This document shows positions 12,115-24,143 of a stretch of DNA of 64,000 nt, piece after piece. Location: contig OX104119.1 in the NCBI GenBank assembly GCA_944474755.1, positions 80,465,873 to 80,529,872 of the forward strand, written 5' to 3'. The translations under genes were made by a program, and so were the position numbers. Source of the DNA: Limnoperna fortunei. Lineage: Eukaryota; Mollusca; Bivalvia; Mytilida; Modiolidae. The notes under the pieces were generated by a model, which had not been told where the DNA came from, did no database searches, and saw nothing but the letters and a program-made list of their open reading frames with translations. Every line of letters starts with the position of its first letter. The stretch's first letter is position 1.

Positions 12115-12375
12115 GGGGCCTCGGTGGCCGATGGGTCAAGGTAGTTCGTCTTCTATTGATCACGTGGTCTGTCAACACTGAGATTGCGGGTTCGATTCTC
12201 ACTGCAGGCAGGGTGTACTCGACTCCAATCTTAATTGACAAGGATTGCCAGTTTTCCTACCGCAGGTCGGGGGTTTTCTCCAGGTACTCCAGCTTCCTCC
12301 CCCAATAAAAACTGGACGCCATGATATAGCTGAAAAATTGCTGAAAGTGGCGTTCACCATCAAACAAACAAAAAA
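12115..12375 (+). mobile_element. tRNA-derived SINE
   Basis: The tRNA-like head carries an A-box-like TGGCCGATGGG at 12125-12135 and a perfect B box GGTTCGATTC at 12189-12198, the internal pol III promoter arrangement. The body continues through 'CCCCCAATAAAAACTGGACG' and 'GCTGAAAGTGGCGTT', ending in an A/C-rich tail of CAAACAAACAAA. Related minus-strand copies occur in each macro-repeat unit further right, and a decayed plus copy lies at 6411. It carries no coding capacity and would depend on a LINE for mobility. Confidence 0.85.
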
Positions 12376-14847
12376 CAAAACTTTTTAAAACAGTTTCATT
12401 TTACAAACAATAATAAAAATCAAATTTGAATTATCCTGTCGCATCATTATAAATCTGCATTTCAGTTAATTTCAATAAGCATATTATCCGGTCTAATTAA
12501 TATTTTTATAGTTTAATATCCTAAAAACAACATGGTTACGGACAAAATGATATTCTCTCCATCAACAGTATTTAAAATGATTGAAAGAATATGTTGTATG
12601 AAAAAAGTATCTTGTCATTTTATTTAAATAACTGAATTTAGACTAAAATATATAAAATAATTATAACAGTTACTTAGATAAACTGAATACATTATATTAA
12701 TGATTAAATATGTGTCCACAATTTCAAGTACGACTAATTAATGGAATAAAATGCAAATGTACGAACCCAGGCTAAAAAGCAATTGGAAATTGATGGAGAT
12801 CAATGCATCAGCTTCTCGATATCTTATAGAAGCAAAGCGAACAGATGAATGCTTTAACAATCATCGTGAATTCCAAATGTCACCTTACGAATAGACGAAG
12901 TAGCGATTCGGTTCGGTCAAATTTTTGTTACCGTTAAAAGAAGCCTGCACATATGATTGCATATTGTCCAGATAAGCACGGAAACTAGCATAGTTGACCG
13001 TGCCAAGTCCCATGATAAATGGAAGTTATACGGACTCCATTGATTATAACCATTTAATTGAAAGAGTCCAATCATAACCTTCAATATAGCAGGTTCAGAA
13101 GATACATGATCTACGATTTCATTAGTGTCTGAGTAGATTTATAATCGCTTTCTTTGGAATTGTACCCAGTTACATAATGTGGCTATGCAGCTTCATTCTG
13201 CAAATGGACACTCTATTCCACATACTGGAAAGTTAATTTGATTATGATGGGAATAACTTTGTTATGTTGTGGTGTGCTTATTGTTAAATTTGCCTTCAAA
13301 CGTATTTCTCCTAGTGACACAAGAAGTAGCTCATTAAATTTTGATTTAATTTTTTTTAATGAAGGTACTGCATTTGAATTTCTTCATGACGTTTGCTAAA
13401 AAAAAATACAGATTTATTTCATGTTATGTAAACATGGTATTGTAATTAGCATATTGAAAGTCTTGAAAGAAATTTTTGTTATGGCATGACCGAGTTTATA
13501 GAATAAAATTAAAAGTGGGGGTAACTCTAAAGAAGTGGTGATTATTGACGGATAACATTCACATGAACCTTTTTAAAAGGGAGCTTAGTTGTTGATTGCA
13601 TAAATGTCGGCGAAATAAATTTTATCACAAGAGACTGTGTCCATACAAACCAGATATCTTGTACGTCAGATCTGTATCATTAGATATACTAACAGCTGTT
13701 ATAAGGGAGGTTGACTTGGACGTTCCATTTTTCGTTCATAACAGTTATGGATGTAAAATGAACCGTCCACGCCACCTCCCCAAACCTTATCATGTCGACT
13801 GAACATTTGCAGATCGATGTGCTACTTTAACATGCAAGCCTGATAGTATTGAAAATTTTAAGAACAAAAAAAAACTTTAAACTACTTTGAATGACTGGTT
13901 TCTTCAAAATAAACCAAAACTATTTTTCCGTTGATCAAAGGTATTTGGATAATTTTCGAATTGAATAACATTGTTGAAAATCAATTGTTTTAGAACATTG
14001 ACCATGAAAAGTATGTAATTTCCGAAACTCTTATTTTAAAAAAACAAATTGTATCATGCTCAACTACTTCAGAGAAATCAACTGACTAAGTCTATGAAAC
14101 GAGATGAAATTAGTCACATTTCGTATAGAAAACATTCTTACTGACAGATTCTCCTTTAAGAATGTTTATAAAATCAACAAATTAAATCGAGAAAAGAAAC
14201 AATTACAACCTTACAACACGAAACTAAACAAAAAACATGAAACAGAAAGTGAGTAACTCAAACCCTATAAAAATCTATGAGTGTAATCAGTTGCTACGGA
14301 CAAATAAGCAGCGCCTGCATCTTATTAGACACATAACAAGTTAATAATTTTCAGGTGTATTAAAAATTCAAATCCATGAATAGTAAAGACAACGTAGATT
14401 CGGTGAAAATGTCTAATAATATTGAGAGATAGATTTCCCGTAACGATCAATAAAGTCATGGTGACGGCTATAGAACTTCTGAAGGGAAAACATCAACCAA
14501 AGTAAAACAAACCCTTGCAAGATAGATCTAGCTTAAAGTTTAAGTTTAAAATGTAAACGCCGTACTCCGGAATATTGCTATTGACAAAAGGATCGGAAAG
14601 CAATAAAAAAGGACAACGCTGGTGTTTTATGACTTAGTTCCATTGTAATCATGCATTACAAACATTAACTTTAATTTTGTTTTAATGTCATTTTTATTTT
14701 ATGCCATATATCATGATAAAATTAAAAATGCCAAAGAACAGAAGAGTAATCAACTTCTAGCGCATATTAAGGTCAAATAAACTGTATCGAATTTTGAAAT
14801 TTAAAGGGATAGTTCGCATTGGAAAACAAACAGTAACAAAACGCCTA
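12376..14847. other. AT-rich sequence, nothing recognised
   Basis: A 68-codon open frame at 13596-13802 has no recognisable motif. No RNA gene was found. Confidence 0.35.
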
Positions 14848-14945
14848 TTAACTGTAGAAAATAACTGTTGATTTCAAAAATGATATCTGAGATCTGCAAA
14901 AGAACAATAAACTCGACCAAACGCGGTAAGCAGCTTTCATATTGT
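14848..14945 (-). repeat. Dispersed repeat, inverted relative to a copy near 50936-51025
   Basis: On the minus strand this reads 'ATGAAAGCTGCTTACCGC', then 'TTTGGTCGAGTTTATT', then 'TTTTGAAATCAACAG'. About three quarters of positions match the plus strand near 50938-51010. The conceptual peptides are also similar (MKAAYRVWSSLLFFCRS and MKCAYRIWSSLFSFCRS), but both frames soon end, so a shared mobile fragment is likelier than a gene. Confidence 0.5.
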
Positions 14946-15039
14946 CAAGCAGAACACCGCCGTACAGACACAGAAACGTTTGTATAGGCAAATCGACGAT
15001 CGAATTATCAGTTTTCTTGTTATTATTGTCATGACACAT

Positions 15040-15724
15040 GCTAATCGGATAAGACTATTTTTCATGTTAATTCTAAATTTTGTAAGTGTTTAATATCATT
15101 GAATGTCTGTTATGTTATTCTCAGAATGGTTGTCATTTCCTATATTTTAATACTTAGAGAAATTCCAGAATACCACTTTCTTATTTTTAATCAATTAGAA
15201 TTATTAAAATTATCTTGACTTGTTACACATTTAATATGTTGCTACTTATCTGAATAATTACCTATCTCATCAATGGATTTAGAAGAAATACTTTCGTGCA
15301 TTTTCATTATGATTAATATAAAGTACCTTATTGTGTTTAAAATTATAAATATTTTGTCCATGATGTATTGTAAAATTGTAGATCACCTTAGTAATTTGTT
15401 ATTTGGTTTTCGTTCAGTTTTTTACCCTCTCCGGACATTGTGTTCGCAGTGGAAATTAAAGTAATAAATTGGTAGAAAATTGATTTCGTCCTACTTAAGC
15501 CAGAACATACACTGTCTAAGACCAGAATAACATATAATATACATTGTGCAGTAATTCCTGCGTAAGGTCTACAATGTAGATATTTAATAGCTATAGTTGG
15601 GTAGCAACTTATTATATCCGGAACATCCACATAATGAGGGTGAGAGTGTTGCTTGATAGCAGTGATAATATTGCAGAACACCATTGTAAGCCATTTGAGT
15701 ATTATCTTGTTAGAGGCTTGTAAA
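15040..15724. other. AT-rich sequence, nothing recognised
   Basis: Overlapping short open frames on both strands show no family resemblance. Confidence 0.35.
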
Positions 15725-16049
15725 AGTACGATTTAGGTGGTCTGCCTGGGAATTTTGCGAGTAGCAGTATATTTTCGCGTGTAGGGCGCGTGTTCTGTCT
15801 CATAACAAATATTGTTAAAACATAAACATATCTACACCAGTTCTATATGAAAAGATACACTATTTTAGTCAGGTTTAAATCTGCAACTTCTGTGTTGACA
15901 TGCGCAGGATTAACAGTAAATGATTGACTTTCTCAACTACAGTATTGATCTGTAGATTATGCTACAAATACATTTTCGACCAAAAAAAACATTATTCATA
16001 TTGTCAAATTAAAACAGCTGTTTGGACGATCTGCATAATTTATACAATA
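15725..16049 (+). repeat. Diverged upstream fragment of the macro-repeat
   Basis: This aligns with 34805-35135 of copy A and 50285-50600 of copy C. Shared phrases are GCGCGTGTTCTGTC, CAAATATTGTTAAAACAT, AGTATTGATCTGTAGATTATGCTACAAA-like and AAACAGCTGTT. It is much more diverged than copies A-D are from each other, so it is an older or separately evolving piece. Confidence 0.6.
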
Positions 16050-16172
16050 GTTGCCTATATAGAGGACATTCAACATCATATCTTGACTGCACATGGGAGA
16101 GTGGTGTTGAAGGCAATACCACTGTCCCAATTGCTATCAAGATATTATGGCAATGCCCTCTATATAGGCAAC
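16050..16172. mobile_element. 123-bp foldback element / long hairpin
   Basis: The outer arms begin GTTGCCTATATAGAGG (16050-16065) and end with its exact complement (16157-16172). Pairing continues inward with few mismatches through TCTTGA/TCAAGA and GGGAGAGTGGT/ACCACTGTCCC, leaving a loop of about 12 nt. The macro-repeat copies at about 35110 and 50595 lack this hairpin at the aligned position, so it is an insertion. It could be a small MITE or a template for a double-stranded small-RNA precursor. Confidence 0.7.
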
Positions 16173-16556
16173 TTTTATATTTATTTCACTGAATAATTAA
16201 AAAACAGTAAAAACAATATGTGTTGCTTGTGTTTGGCTTTTAAATTCAGTTGTGTATGTTTGTGTTGCTCAATATTTATTTATTCTACAAGTATATTTTA
16301 AACAATATTAAATTTATATTCTGTATGTACGATTTTTATGCGTAAATCAATAAATTAGTCTCCTTTGATGACAATTCTAAGTAAGGCAAATCATGACTGA
16401 AAAAAATCATCATCCTGGTAAAACAAAACAATGTGATAAGATCATTTGTTTTTAAATTTCCAAACTTTTAAGCAACTTTGAACTACATGTAAATCATCTC
16501 ACGAGTTCAAAAATCCTTGTTGAACAATTGAACAACTTTTTGTAAATGTAATTGTT
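16173..16556. other. AT-rich sequence, nothing recognised
   Basis: This lies between the foldback and the recombinase remnant. No open frame or repeat was found. Confidence 0.35.
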
Positions 16557-17714
16557 TCACTTTAATTTTGTAAGACAAAAGTTAAACACACCACCATATA
16601 CATTCTGGATAATAATTCTTCTATTAAAAGTTGACTCTCTGTTAATGTTATTGCTAATATTGTACTGTGAGGAGGAGGCCTCTGAAGGGATTCTGTCTAA
16701 TTGTTGATCAAGAATAGTCGAGTCATCTAAGAAATCCAGATCAGGCATATTTGAAGTTACTATAGTGTGCAGGTTACATTTTTGACACAGGACATTCTAA
16801 GGCTTAACTGACACATGAAGGTTGATTTTCACGTTAATTATTGTAAACAGTTTCAGCTAACGACTCTTACATTTTTTCTTCTAGCGAGCGAAGTGTCACT
16901 ATCATAACTCTCGATGCTGTTCAAAGATTTTGATTTTTCTATCTTCAAATCTACTTTCACTGAGGGTAGTGATAGATGTTAATCTCATTGAATGATTATC
17001 CTTTGAAAGATCTGCCGCTTTTGAAATGTTCATCATCATATCACCCATGGAATTTTTCGCCAGTCGCTTGTTCTCAAACCAGACCTCATCCTCTAACTGA
17101 AATTTATTCTTTGGACGTTGAAAAGGGGCGCTGGAATTGGGATTTAGTTTCTGAATATATAAAGAAACTGACTTCACTGGACACAATTCATTTCCTTTTC
17201 TTCATATATGATACCACCTGTTGCATATTCTAAGTCGTTTCCATGATCTTTGTTACCTCAAATCCATTTTTACGAATAAATATTGTTCCAGTGCCATCTA
17301 TTTTCACGAAATACGAATCCTTCTTGAGCTCTCTAAGTCCTTCTCTTCCACGATGACAACAAAACATCATGAGGTCGAATCAAACCAATCTTACCAAAAT
17401 AGATGGATAATTTGTCATGTTTCAAAATACTTTCGAATTGTTAACAATACCTCTGCATTGATAACAGGCTTGTAAGTGACGTTTCCTAGACCTAACCTTT
17501 TTACATTAGTACAAACTGCCTCAGACATATCTCTACTTTTACTAAAGTTTACTCCGTGTATTATATTTATACTTCTTCTCCTTGGTGGTATACTGTAATA
17601 TCTGAAAAATATTAAAGAAATAAAAGACGTATTATACATGTATAAGCCATAAGTGTTGAAATTGCCTGCATTATTATTCTTTCTATATAATTTGTTTGTT
17701 TGTATTTTCCTCAC
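16557..17714 (-). pseudogene. Crypton-type tyrosine recombinase remnant
   Basis: Read leftward on the minus strand, the pieces come in the order expected of a Crypton / DUF3504-type recombinase. First is a core-binding start, 'NVTYKPVINAEVLLTIRKYF' (about 17480-17420). Next is 'RGREGLRELKKDSYFVKIDG' with GTGTIFIRKNGFEVTK (about 17335-17235), which probably holds the first catalytic Arg. Then come CPVKSV.LYIQKLNP and FQRP (about 17185-17110). Next are VWFENKRLAKNSMGDMM and the HxxR box NHSMR in 'NHSMRLTSITTLSESRFEDR' (about 16995-16935). Last is SIESY with the nucleophilic Tyr (about 16915-16900). At least three frame changes and internal stops make it non-functional. A tail at 16748-16557 (GGVFNF) may be the C-terminal region. 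Related domains also occur in domesticated host proteins, but this copy is broken. Confidence 0.7.
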
Positions 17715-18764
17715 AAGATGCAGGTGCAGATGTAGGAATTATTTTTATTGTTATTATAAGAGTTATTACTACCAGTTAAAATAAAGTATAAAAACACCTT
17801 TGAATTTAAATTCGGCATAACTTTTTACAATTTCTTTTCAAAGTTTTGATACGCCACTGGCTTGATTCAGATATAAGCTTGCTTATACTTGGCTTTTTTA
17901 TGCCGGGCTGTTTATATATAATAGTTAATATGTATGCATTTTAATATATTATAATTGTCTTTGTTGCTGTCTTTAAATGCATGTCGGATTTGCAAGCTCT
18001 GTAGAGTTTTCTTGTTGCTTGTAACGTACGATTTAACGAGTATAAATGATGGGAACCGGATGGGGACGGGGAGAAAACCCAATGCGATTGAAACGACAAT
18101 AATGAACGACGTTTTTTACGTCCGAGAACAGTTTGCTCGTTGTTAGTTGTAAGTAGTTCCATTGAATCCAGTATGGTGGTTATATGACGTCCGCCCTTCA
18201 TAACACCATCACAAGCAAAACTTGCTCAGATTATGTCATTCTAGTGGTCGGGCCTGCTACAATGTAAAACCTACTACACATGGGTAGAACCGTTATACTT
18301 CTCGGATTTTGAAGGTCTTAGATTTATTTTATATTCCGTAGTTAGGAATATTCATCAATGTTCATATTTTCCTGAGTGACACGTTTTGTGTAGGCCACTT
18401 CTGCATAAATTGTGTCGCGTTTCAAGTAGTTTTTATGCATTAATTTGATGCTGACATAAGTGTTAGTTCCTTTGTAAGTGTTCTTCACACAGTATATTTA
18501 GTTATAGTAATTATATCTAATATGAAACTATTTTAATACTATAACATTAAAGATTGAAAAAAATTCACGCGTAAAATAATTTTTGGTAAGATTTTAGCCT
18601 AAATATTAAGACTATAGTTCTTGTTATTGCAATTATCAACAATCTTATACTTTAACTGTAGACTGAGTCTTAATTTGTCCATGCTATGCATGTCTTTAAC
18701 ATTATAATTGAACTGATGTATGCATCGGTCACGACTAGACAATTAATTTCATTTTATATCAAGG

Positions 18765-18945
18765 AATGCCAGTTTTCACACTCAATGTCGGGTTTTTTCT
18801 TCGCATACTCAGGCTTCTTCCCTCAATAAATATAGCAATAAACCGTCCAAACACCAACAGCCAAAAGTCGATTGACAACTGGACGCGTGGTATAGCTGAG
18901 AAATTGCTGAAAGTTACGTTAAAATACCATTCAAACATTTACGCG
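18765..18945 (+). repeat. SINE 3'-tail fragment in copy A
   Basis: 'GCCAGTTTTCACACTCAATG', the 'CTCAGGCTTCTTCCCTCAAT' segment and 'ACTGGACGCGTGGTATAGCT' followed by GAAATTGCTGAAAGT match the body and tail of the SINE at 12115, interrupted by an unrelated stretch. The corresponding points in B, C and D (about 36511, 42684 and 52280) hold shorter versions. Confidence 0.6.
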
Positions 18946-20589
18946 TTTCAAATAAATTTTGCCACCTTAAAACTGAAATGAAAAAATCTATTACACAACA
19001 TTGTAAAATCTATTGTCTGTATGGGAAAGTAATTTTTGCTTATTCCTCTATATATTTTTTACAAGTATTTTAACTAACCAATTGACAAAATACAAAATAT
19101 AGCTAAATCTCAGATATTCTTTATGGCTTTTGGGACAACACTTTAATGGAAGTTTAATGACCAATAGACGCAATTTTATACAATTTCTGGGTTAAAGTTT
19201 GAATTTAGACAAATTGCAGATTAATGAGTATCCATTAGTAGTTTGTACTAATGGAGTCGCATGTATTTTCAACAGGTGCTAATTGATCCCAATTAGTTAT
19301 ATTATAGTGACACAATTGGACAAACATTAGAGATATGTGCGGATAATTCAGAATGGATGTGTAAAATATACTTGTATGTGTACAACATCAACGATAAAGA
19401 GTGACTTACGTATTGAATGCTGAAATTGAAGTGATAAAGAAATTAACAACTTTGTTTTCAATTACATAATTATGATAAAAGACATCAGTTCTTATTTGTG
19501 TGGGTCATAAGACAATGAGTAAATGCAGCTAGAAATGTTAGCGACAAGCAAAAGAATTTTTTTTATATTTTGATATTTTTAGTTATCTTTTTTTACAATA
19601 ACAGTTATTTAAGTTGCAAATTACAGAGTAATTGCCCCGTTTTAAGAATTTCTGTAGTGCATTTTTGTCCTGAGTAACACACAAACATTGTAGCACTTGC
19701 GGTTTCCCACAAAATGTCTATAATTTTGTTATATTTGTTTTGTAAGAACCAACCGGTTTCCGTTTTTAGAAAATTTTATACTCAATTCTTCTCGCCATAT
19801 TTGTATTCATATTAGCTGAATACTAATTTCATTCTGTTTTATAGTTGTGCATCTTCTGTTTTCATATCCCCTCCAATAATGTTCCCAAGTAGACAGAATT
19901 CCCTTGAAAATTTACAAACGCTGAAATTATAACTTTATAAATTATTATTTAAGCTCTTACGTTTGTCTTATTTAATAAATTATTTTTGCTTGTAAATAGT
20001 TTTTGTGTTTACATTGAACTTTATTATACGACAAGACATTTTCAATGTTCTTTATCTTGTTGATCATTTGTAGTACCCCTTCATATAAATTATGCATTAT
20101 GCATTATTACTGGATTCGTTTAAGATTTCAACTTTATTTAAATAGGTCATAACTGTAAAAATGTTATGTCTTTGATTACTCTTAAACATATAATGTCGTA
20201 ATACATTGAAAGTATTGATCGACGTTTAAATATAGTTTTTTCTTGTTTTTCTAAGTTATCCGATAGTTTTAACCTTGAACCTTGTATGTGTAATATGTTA
20301 CTAATATCTCTTAGGAAATGCCGGTCAAATATAGTTTGTTATAAAGAGTGCATCATTAATGTCGTTTGTGGATAAACATAGGCTGCCTGTTATGTAGGTC
20401 GTTGGATATTTATACTCAGGTTAGTGAATTTAAAGGTAGGTTGTAGACAAAGACTGCACAAAAAATAATTATTTTAACATGTCTTCATTTTGACAGAGAT
20501 AGAAATTGTTAAAAAGTTGTGCATTTAAACATACTTCCATTACAGTGCATATTGAGTAGAGAACACATGACGAAGTACATCGGCAATCC

Positions 20590-20712
20590 GTGTCAATAAA
20601 GATTGTAGTCGAGCGCACCCTACCCGCAGTGAGACTTTAACATGCAATCTCGGTGTTGACAGACTGCGTTTAAACACCGCATGACATACGTTCTAGTCGG
20701 CTTTTTAACCGA
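20590..20712 (-). repeat. Truncated minus-strand SINE, copy A
   Basis: Only the tRNA-like head region is left, including the complement of 'CTGTCAACACCGAGATTGCA' and GTGAGACT. Full-length orthologues sit at 38026, 43480 and 53985 in copies B-D, so the tail was lost in A. Confidence 0.7.
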
Positions 20713-20802
20713 TTACGCACATGAAGTAAACAAAACCTGCAGCAGAATAGTAGCTAAATGAGAAATGAACCATTCAATTAGAAAAACATCACATATTAAG
20801 AC

Positions 20803-21634
20803 AATAAATACATTTAATATACCAGGCAATATAGGCACATAATGTGGCGATAAATACATTTAATATACCAGGCAATATAGGCACATTATGTGGCAATAAA
20901 TACATTTAATATAACAGGCAATATAGGCACATAATGTGGCGATAAATACATTTAATATACCAGGCAATATAGGCATATACTGTGGCAATAAATACATTTA
21001 GTATACCAGGCAATATAGGCACATAATGTGGCAATAAACACATGCAATATAACAGGCAATATAGGCACATAATGTGACAATCAATACATTTAATATAACA
21101 GGCAATATAGGCACATAAAGTGGCAATAAATACATTTAATTTACCAGGCAATATAGGCACATAATGGGGCGATAAATGCATTTAATATAACAGGCAATAT
21201 AGGCACATACTGTGGCAATAAATACATTTAATATACCAGGCAATATAAGCACATAATGTGGCAATAAATACAAATTATATAACAGGCAGTATAGGCACAT
21301 AATGTGGCGATAAATACATTTAATATAACATGCAAAATAGGCACATAATGTGGCAATACATACATTTAATATAACAGGCAATATAGGCACATAATGTGGC
21401 AATACATACATTTAATATAACAGGCAATATAGGCACATAATGTGGCAATAAACACATGCAATATAACAGGCAATATAGGCACATAATGTGGCAATACATA
21501 CATTTAATATAACAGGCAATATAGGCACATAATGTGGCAATAAACACATGCAATATAACAGGCAATATAGGCACATAATGTGACAATACATACATTTAAT
21601 ATAACAGGCAATATAGGCACATAATGTGGCAACA
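20803..21634 (+). repeat. 46-bp minisatellite, copy A (about 18 units)
   Basis: The unit is 46 bp and contains CATTTAATATACCAGG, CAATATAGGCACATAATG and TGGCAATAAAT. Because 46 is not a multiple of three, minus-strand open frames cycle through three reading frames every 138 bp, which explains the series of spurious 91-codon frames. Units differ at a few positions (ACCAGG/AACAGG, GGCAAT/GGCGAT). Confidence 0.95.
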
Positions 21635-21692
21635 AAGCAATGTAGACAGCACAAGCTATAATAGTGACTAATAAAGCTATAACAAGAGCATG
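21635..21692 (+). repeat. Single 39-bp unit next to the 46-bp array, copy A
   Basis: One copy of the AGCAATGTAGACAGCACAAG / CTATAATAGT.ACTA unit abuts the 46-bp array. This is the unit expanded about 46-fold at the same place in copies C and D. Confidence 0.85.
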
Positions 21693-21999
21693 AAATGTAA
21701 AAAAAATCCAAAATTTACACTTAAAACATGTAGTATACATTTAAGATGAGACAACAAAACAAGAAGCATGCATTTATAGAGAGTATATTAGCAGATAAGC
21801 AATTCCATAAATAGCAGTAAGTATATACTCTTGTCAACACAAGCAGGATTAACAGTGAGCATAAATCAAAGAAAACAACTGCTATAGACAATATCATATT
21901 TTGAATTATAATAACTAAAGAATTCAAAAATATACCAAATGAAAAACAAATCAAACAAGTTGCATGCAAAGAAGCGACATTCCGAACCATTCAATTAAT

Positions 22000-22705
22000 C
22001 TGTTCAATTTAGAAAAGCTACTTTCGTTCTTGAACTGGTCTGTAAGGCTATTGCAGCGAGTGGCAAAATGGAATATATTATACCAGAAAGTATATTTATT
22101 CGATTTTATAAGGACACGTAAACAAACATGAGCTAAATATTAAGCATTTTGAAAGTTTCCACTGCCATAGTTCTTTGTCGTCTTATATTAAGGGAAGGAA
22201 TCCTGGCCAGTCCCAAAGGTATTCGTATGAGCTGAACATCGTACACGGAACGCATTCCCCTTTACTGCTCTTTTTCTACCGATTTAGAATAATTGCCATA
22301 ATACCAAGCCAGAAGTTAAAATTCCTGAGTATAAAAGTGTAAAAAATTGCAAGTCTATTCAAAACAGTTCTCACACGTATGAGAATATTTAGCTGCTGAG
22401 ATGCTTTCATTCTTACATTTCTTATATAAACATCAAAGTTTAGTATATAATAAATTTCAATATCAAATTATTTTACAGTACTTTCACACGATAAACTGGC
22501 AGAGTGAATAAAAGTACATGGCTGTTTTCAAATGTTTCTTGTCAACTGCTAAGACCTTAAATTTATCAGGATTAACCTGAATTTTGCCATTTAAGCCATT
22601 CGAGTAGCTTAAAGGACAGATACCAAAGTCGACAAATGCGGTCACTCGTTTATTTTGGGAAAAGTCTGGCATGCCTCGTTTTATATTTATTGACCTCATA
22701 AATAT
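22000..22705 (-). pseudogene. CR1-like RT C-terminal remnant, copy A
   Basis: On the minus strand, pieces come in LINE ORF2 order. The first is 'GKIQVNPDKFKVLAVDKK' near 22600-22535. A decayed middle follows, then 'MRSVYDVQLIRIPLG'-like sequence near 22255-22215, then RRQRTMAVETFKMLN and CLRVLIKSNKYTF-like sequence near 22190-22085. This is the region after the catalytic motif that typifies CR1/Jockey-type elements. Frames are broken in all copies and the fragment is part of the macro-repeat. Confidence 0.65.
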
Positions 22706-22761
22706 TTATATTCTCATGATGAGAATAAAAATTAAATTATCGAATAAATTATTGAATAACT

Positions 22762-23060
22762 CGTCAGCTACTGATAAAGCAAGGATATCTGACACCCTTA
22801 CTTAGATAGGTCCTACATAAATTAGAGAGAAAATCAGTCAGATACTGATAAAGCAAGGGTATCTGACACCCTTACTAAGATAGGCCTTACATAAATTTAG
22901 AGAGTAAGTCAGTCGGATATTGATAAAGCAAGGATATCTGACATCTTTACTTAGATAGGCCCAACATAAATATAGAGGGTAAATCAGTCAGCTCCTGATA
23001 AAGCAAGGATATCTGACACCCTTACTTAGATAGGCCCTACATAGATTTAGAGAGGAAGTC
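22762..23060 (+). repeat. 75-bp array, copy A (4 units)
   Basis: The unit contains GTCAGCTACTGATAAAGCAA, GGATATCTGACACCCTTACT and 'TAGATAGGCCCTACATAAAT', then TTAGAGAG. The array ends at AGTCAAAGTACCTG, a boundary shared by all four copies. Confidence 0.95.
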
Positions 23061-23070
23061 AAAGTACCTG

Positions 23071-24110
23071 TTGATTTTTCAGTTCCTAGTTCAACATTCG
23101 ATTTTTCAGTTCATAGTTCAAAATTCGCAGTTCCTTGTTCAACATTCGATTTCTCACTTCCTAGTTCAACATTCGCAGTTCCTTGTTCAACATTCGCAGT
23201 TCCTTGTTCAACATTCGATTTCTCACTTCCTAGTTCAACATTTCCAGTCCCTTGTTCAACATTCGCAGTTCCTTGTTCAACATTCGCAGTTCCTTGTTCA
23301 ACATTCGATTTCTCAGTTCCTAGTTCAACATTTGCAGTTCCTAGTTCAACATTTGTTGTTTCTGGTTCAATATTCAAAATTTTTAGTTCCTCGTTCGACA
23401 TTCGCAGTTCCTTGTTCAACATTCGATTTCGCAGTTCCTAGTTCAACATTCTCAGTTCCTAGCTCAACATTTGCAGTTCCTTGTTCAACATTCGCAGTTC
23501 CTTGTTCACCATTCGCAGTTCCTTGTTCAACATTCGATTTCTCAGTTCCTAGTTCAACATTCGCAGTTCCTAGTTCAACATTCGTAGTTTCTGGTTCAAT
23601 ATTCAAAATGTTTAGTTCCGCGTTCAACATTCGCAGTTCCTTGTTCAACATTCGCTGTTCCTAGTTCAACATTCGATTTCTCAGTTCCTAGTTCAACATT
23701 CGCAGTTCCTAGTTCAACATTCGTAGTTTCTGGTTCAATATTTAAAATTTTTAGTTCCTCGTTCAACATTCGATTTTTCACTTCCTGGTTCAACATTTGC
23801 AGTTCATAGTTCAACATTCGCCGTTTCTAGCTCAACATTCGTAGTTTCTGGTTCAATATTCAAAAATTTTAGTTCCTCGTTCAACATTTGCAGTTCCTAG
23901 TTCAACATTCGATTTTTCAATTCCTAGTTCAAAATTTGCAGTTCCTAGTTCAACATTCGTAGTTATGATTCAATAGTCAAAAGTTTTAGTTCCTCGTTCA
24001 ACATTAGCAGTTCCTAGTTCAACATTCACAGTTCCTAGTTCAACATTCACAGTTCCTAGTTCAACATTCGATTTTTCAGTTCCTAGTTCAACATTCGTTG
24101 TTTCTGGTTC
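23071..24110 (+). repeat. 21-bp array, copy A (about 48 units)
   Basis: The core unit CAGTTCCTAGTTCAACATTCG is 21 bp, with a CAGTTCCTTGTTCAACATTCG variant. Periodic longer variants contain GATTTCTCAG and a TTCTGGTTCAATATTCAAAA segment. A 21-bp unit with no stop in either direction gives long frames on both strands: FLVQHSQ heptads on plus, NVEQGTA/NVELGT heptads on minus. These frames start and stop with the array and differ between copies, so I treat them as repeat artefacts. Confidence 0.95.
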
Positions 24111-24143
24111 AATGTTGAACTAGGAACTGAAAAATCGAATGTT
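24063..24143. repeat. Perfect 33-bp-arm hairpin closing the 21-bp array, copy A
   Basis: Positions 24063-24095 and 24111-24143 are exact reverse complements (33 of 33) around a 15-nt loop (CGTTGTTTCTGGTTC). The left arm is the last array unit; the right arm is an inverted array unit that leads into non-repetitive DNA. The same structure ends the array in B (arms 41545-41577 and 41593-41625, three mismatches) and in C (22-bp perfect arms 48739-48760 and 48787-48808). Confidence 0.95.

Noticed and set aside
12115..12200. tRNA gene
   Set aside because: A and B boxes are present, but the sequence continues into a SINE body and tail and does not close an acceptor stem.
13596..13802. 68-codon open frame
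   Set aside because: No motif, no repeat or neighbour support; length is within chance for this composition.
16976..17475. Plus-strand frames of 84-85 codons opposite the recombinase remnant
   Set aside because: Shadows; the minus strand carries the recognisable motifs.
20906..21711. Series of 91-99-codon minus-strand frames (CLYCLLY repeats)
   Set aside because: Produced by the 46-bp minisatellite cycling through frames.
23071..23664. 197-codon plus-strand FLVQHSQ heptad protein and minus-strand NVEQGTA coiled-coil-like protein
   Set aside because: A 21-bp unit open in both directions produces these. Array length and frame differ between copies, and there is no flanking gene structure.
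20803..24110. Direct repeats with apparent spacers, considered as a CRISPR array
   Set aside because: Units are contiguous, diverged minisatellites without unique spacers, in an animal genome with no cas genes.
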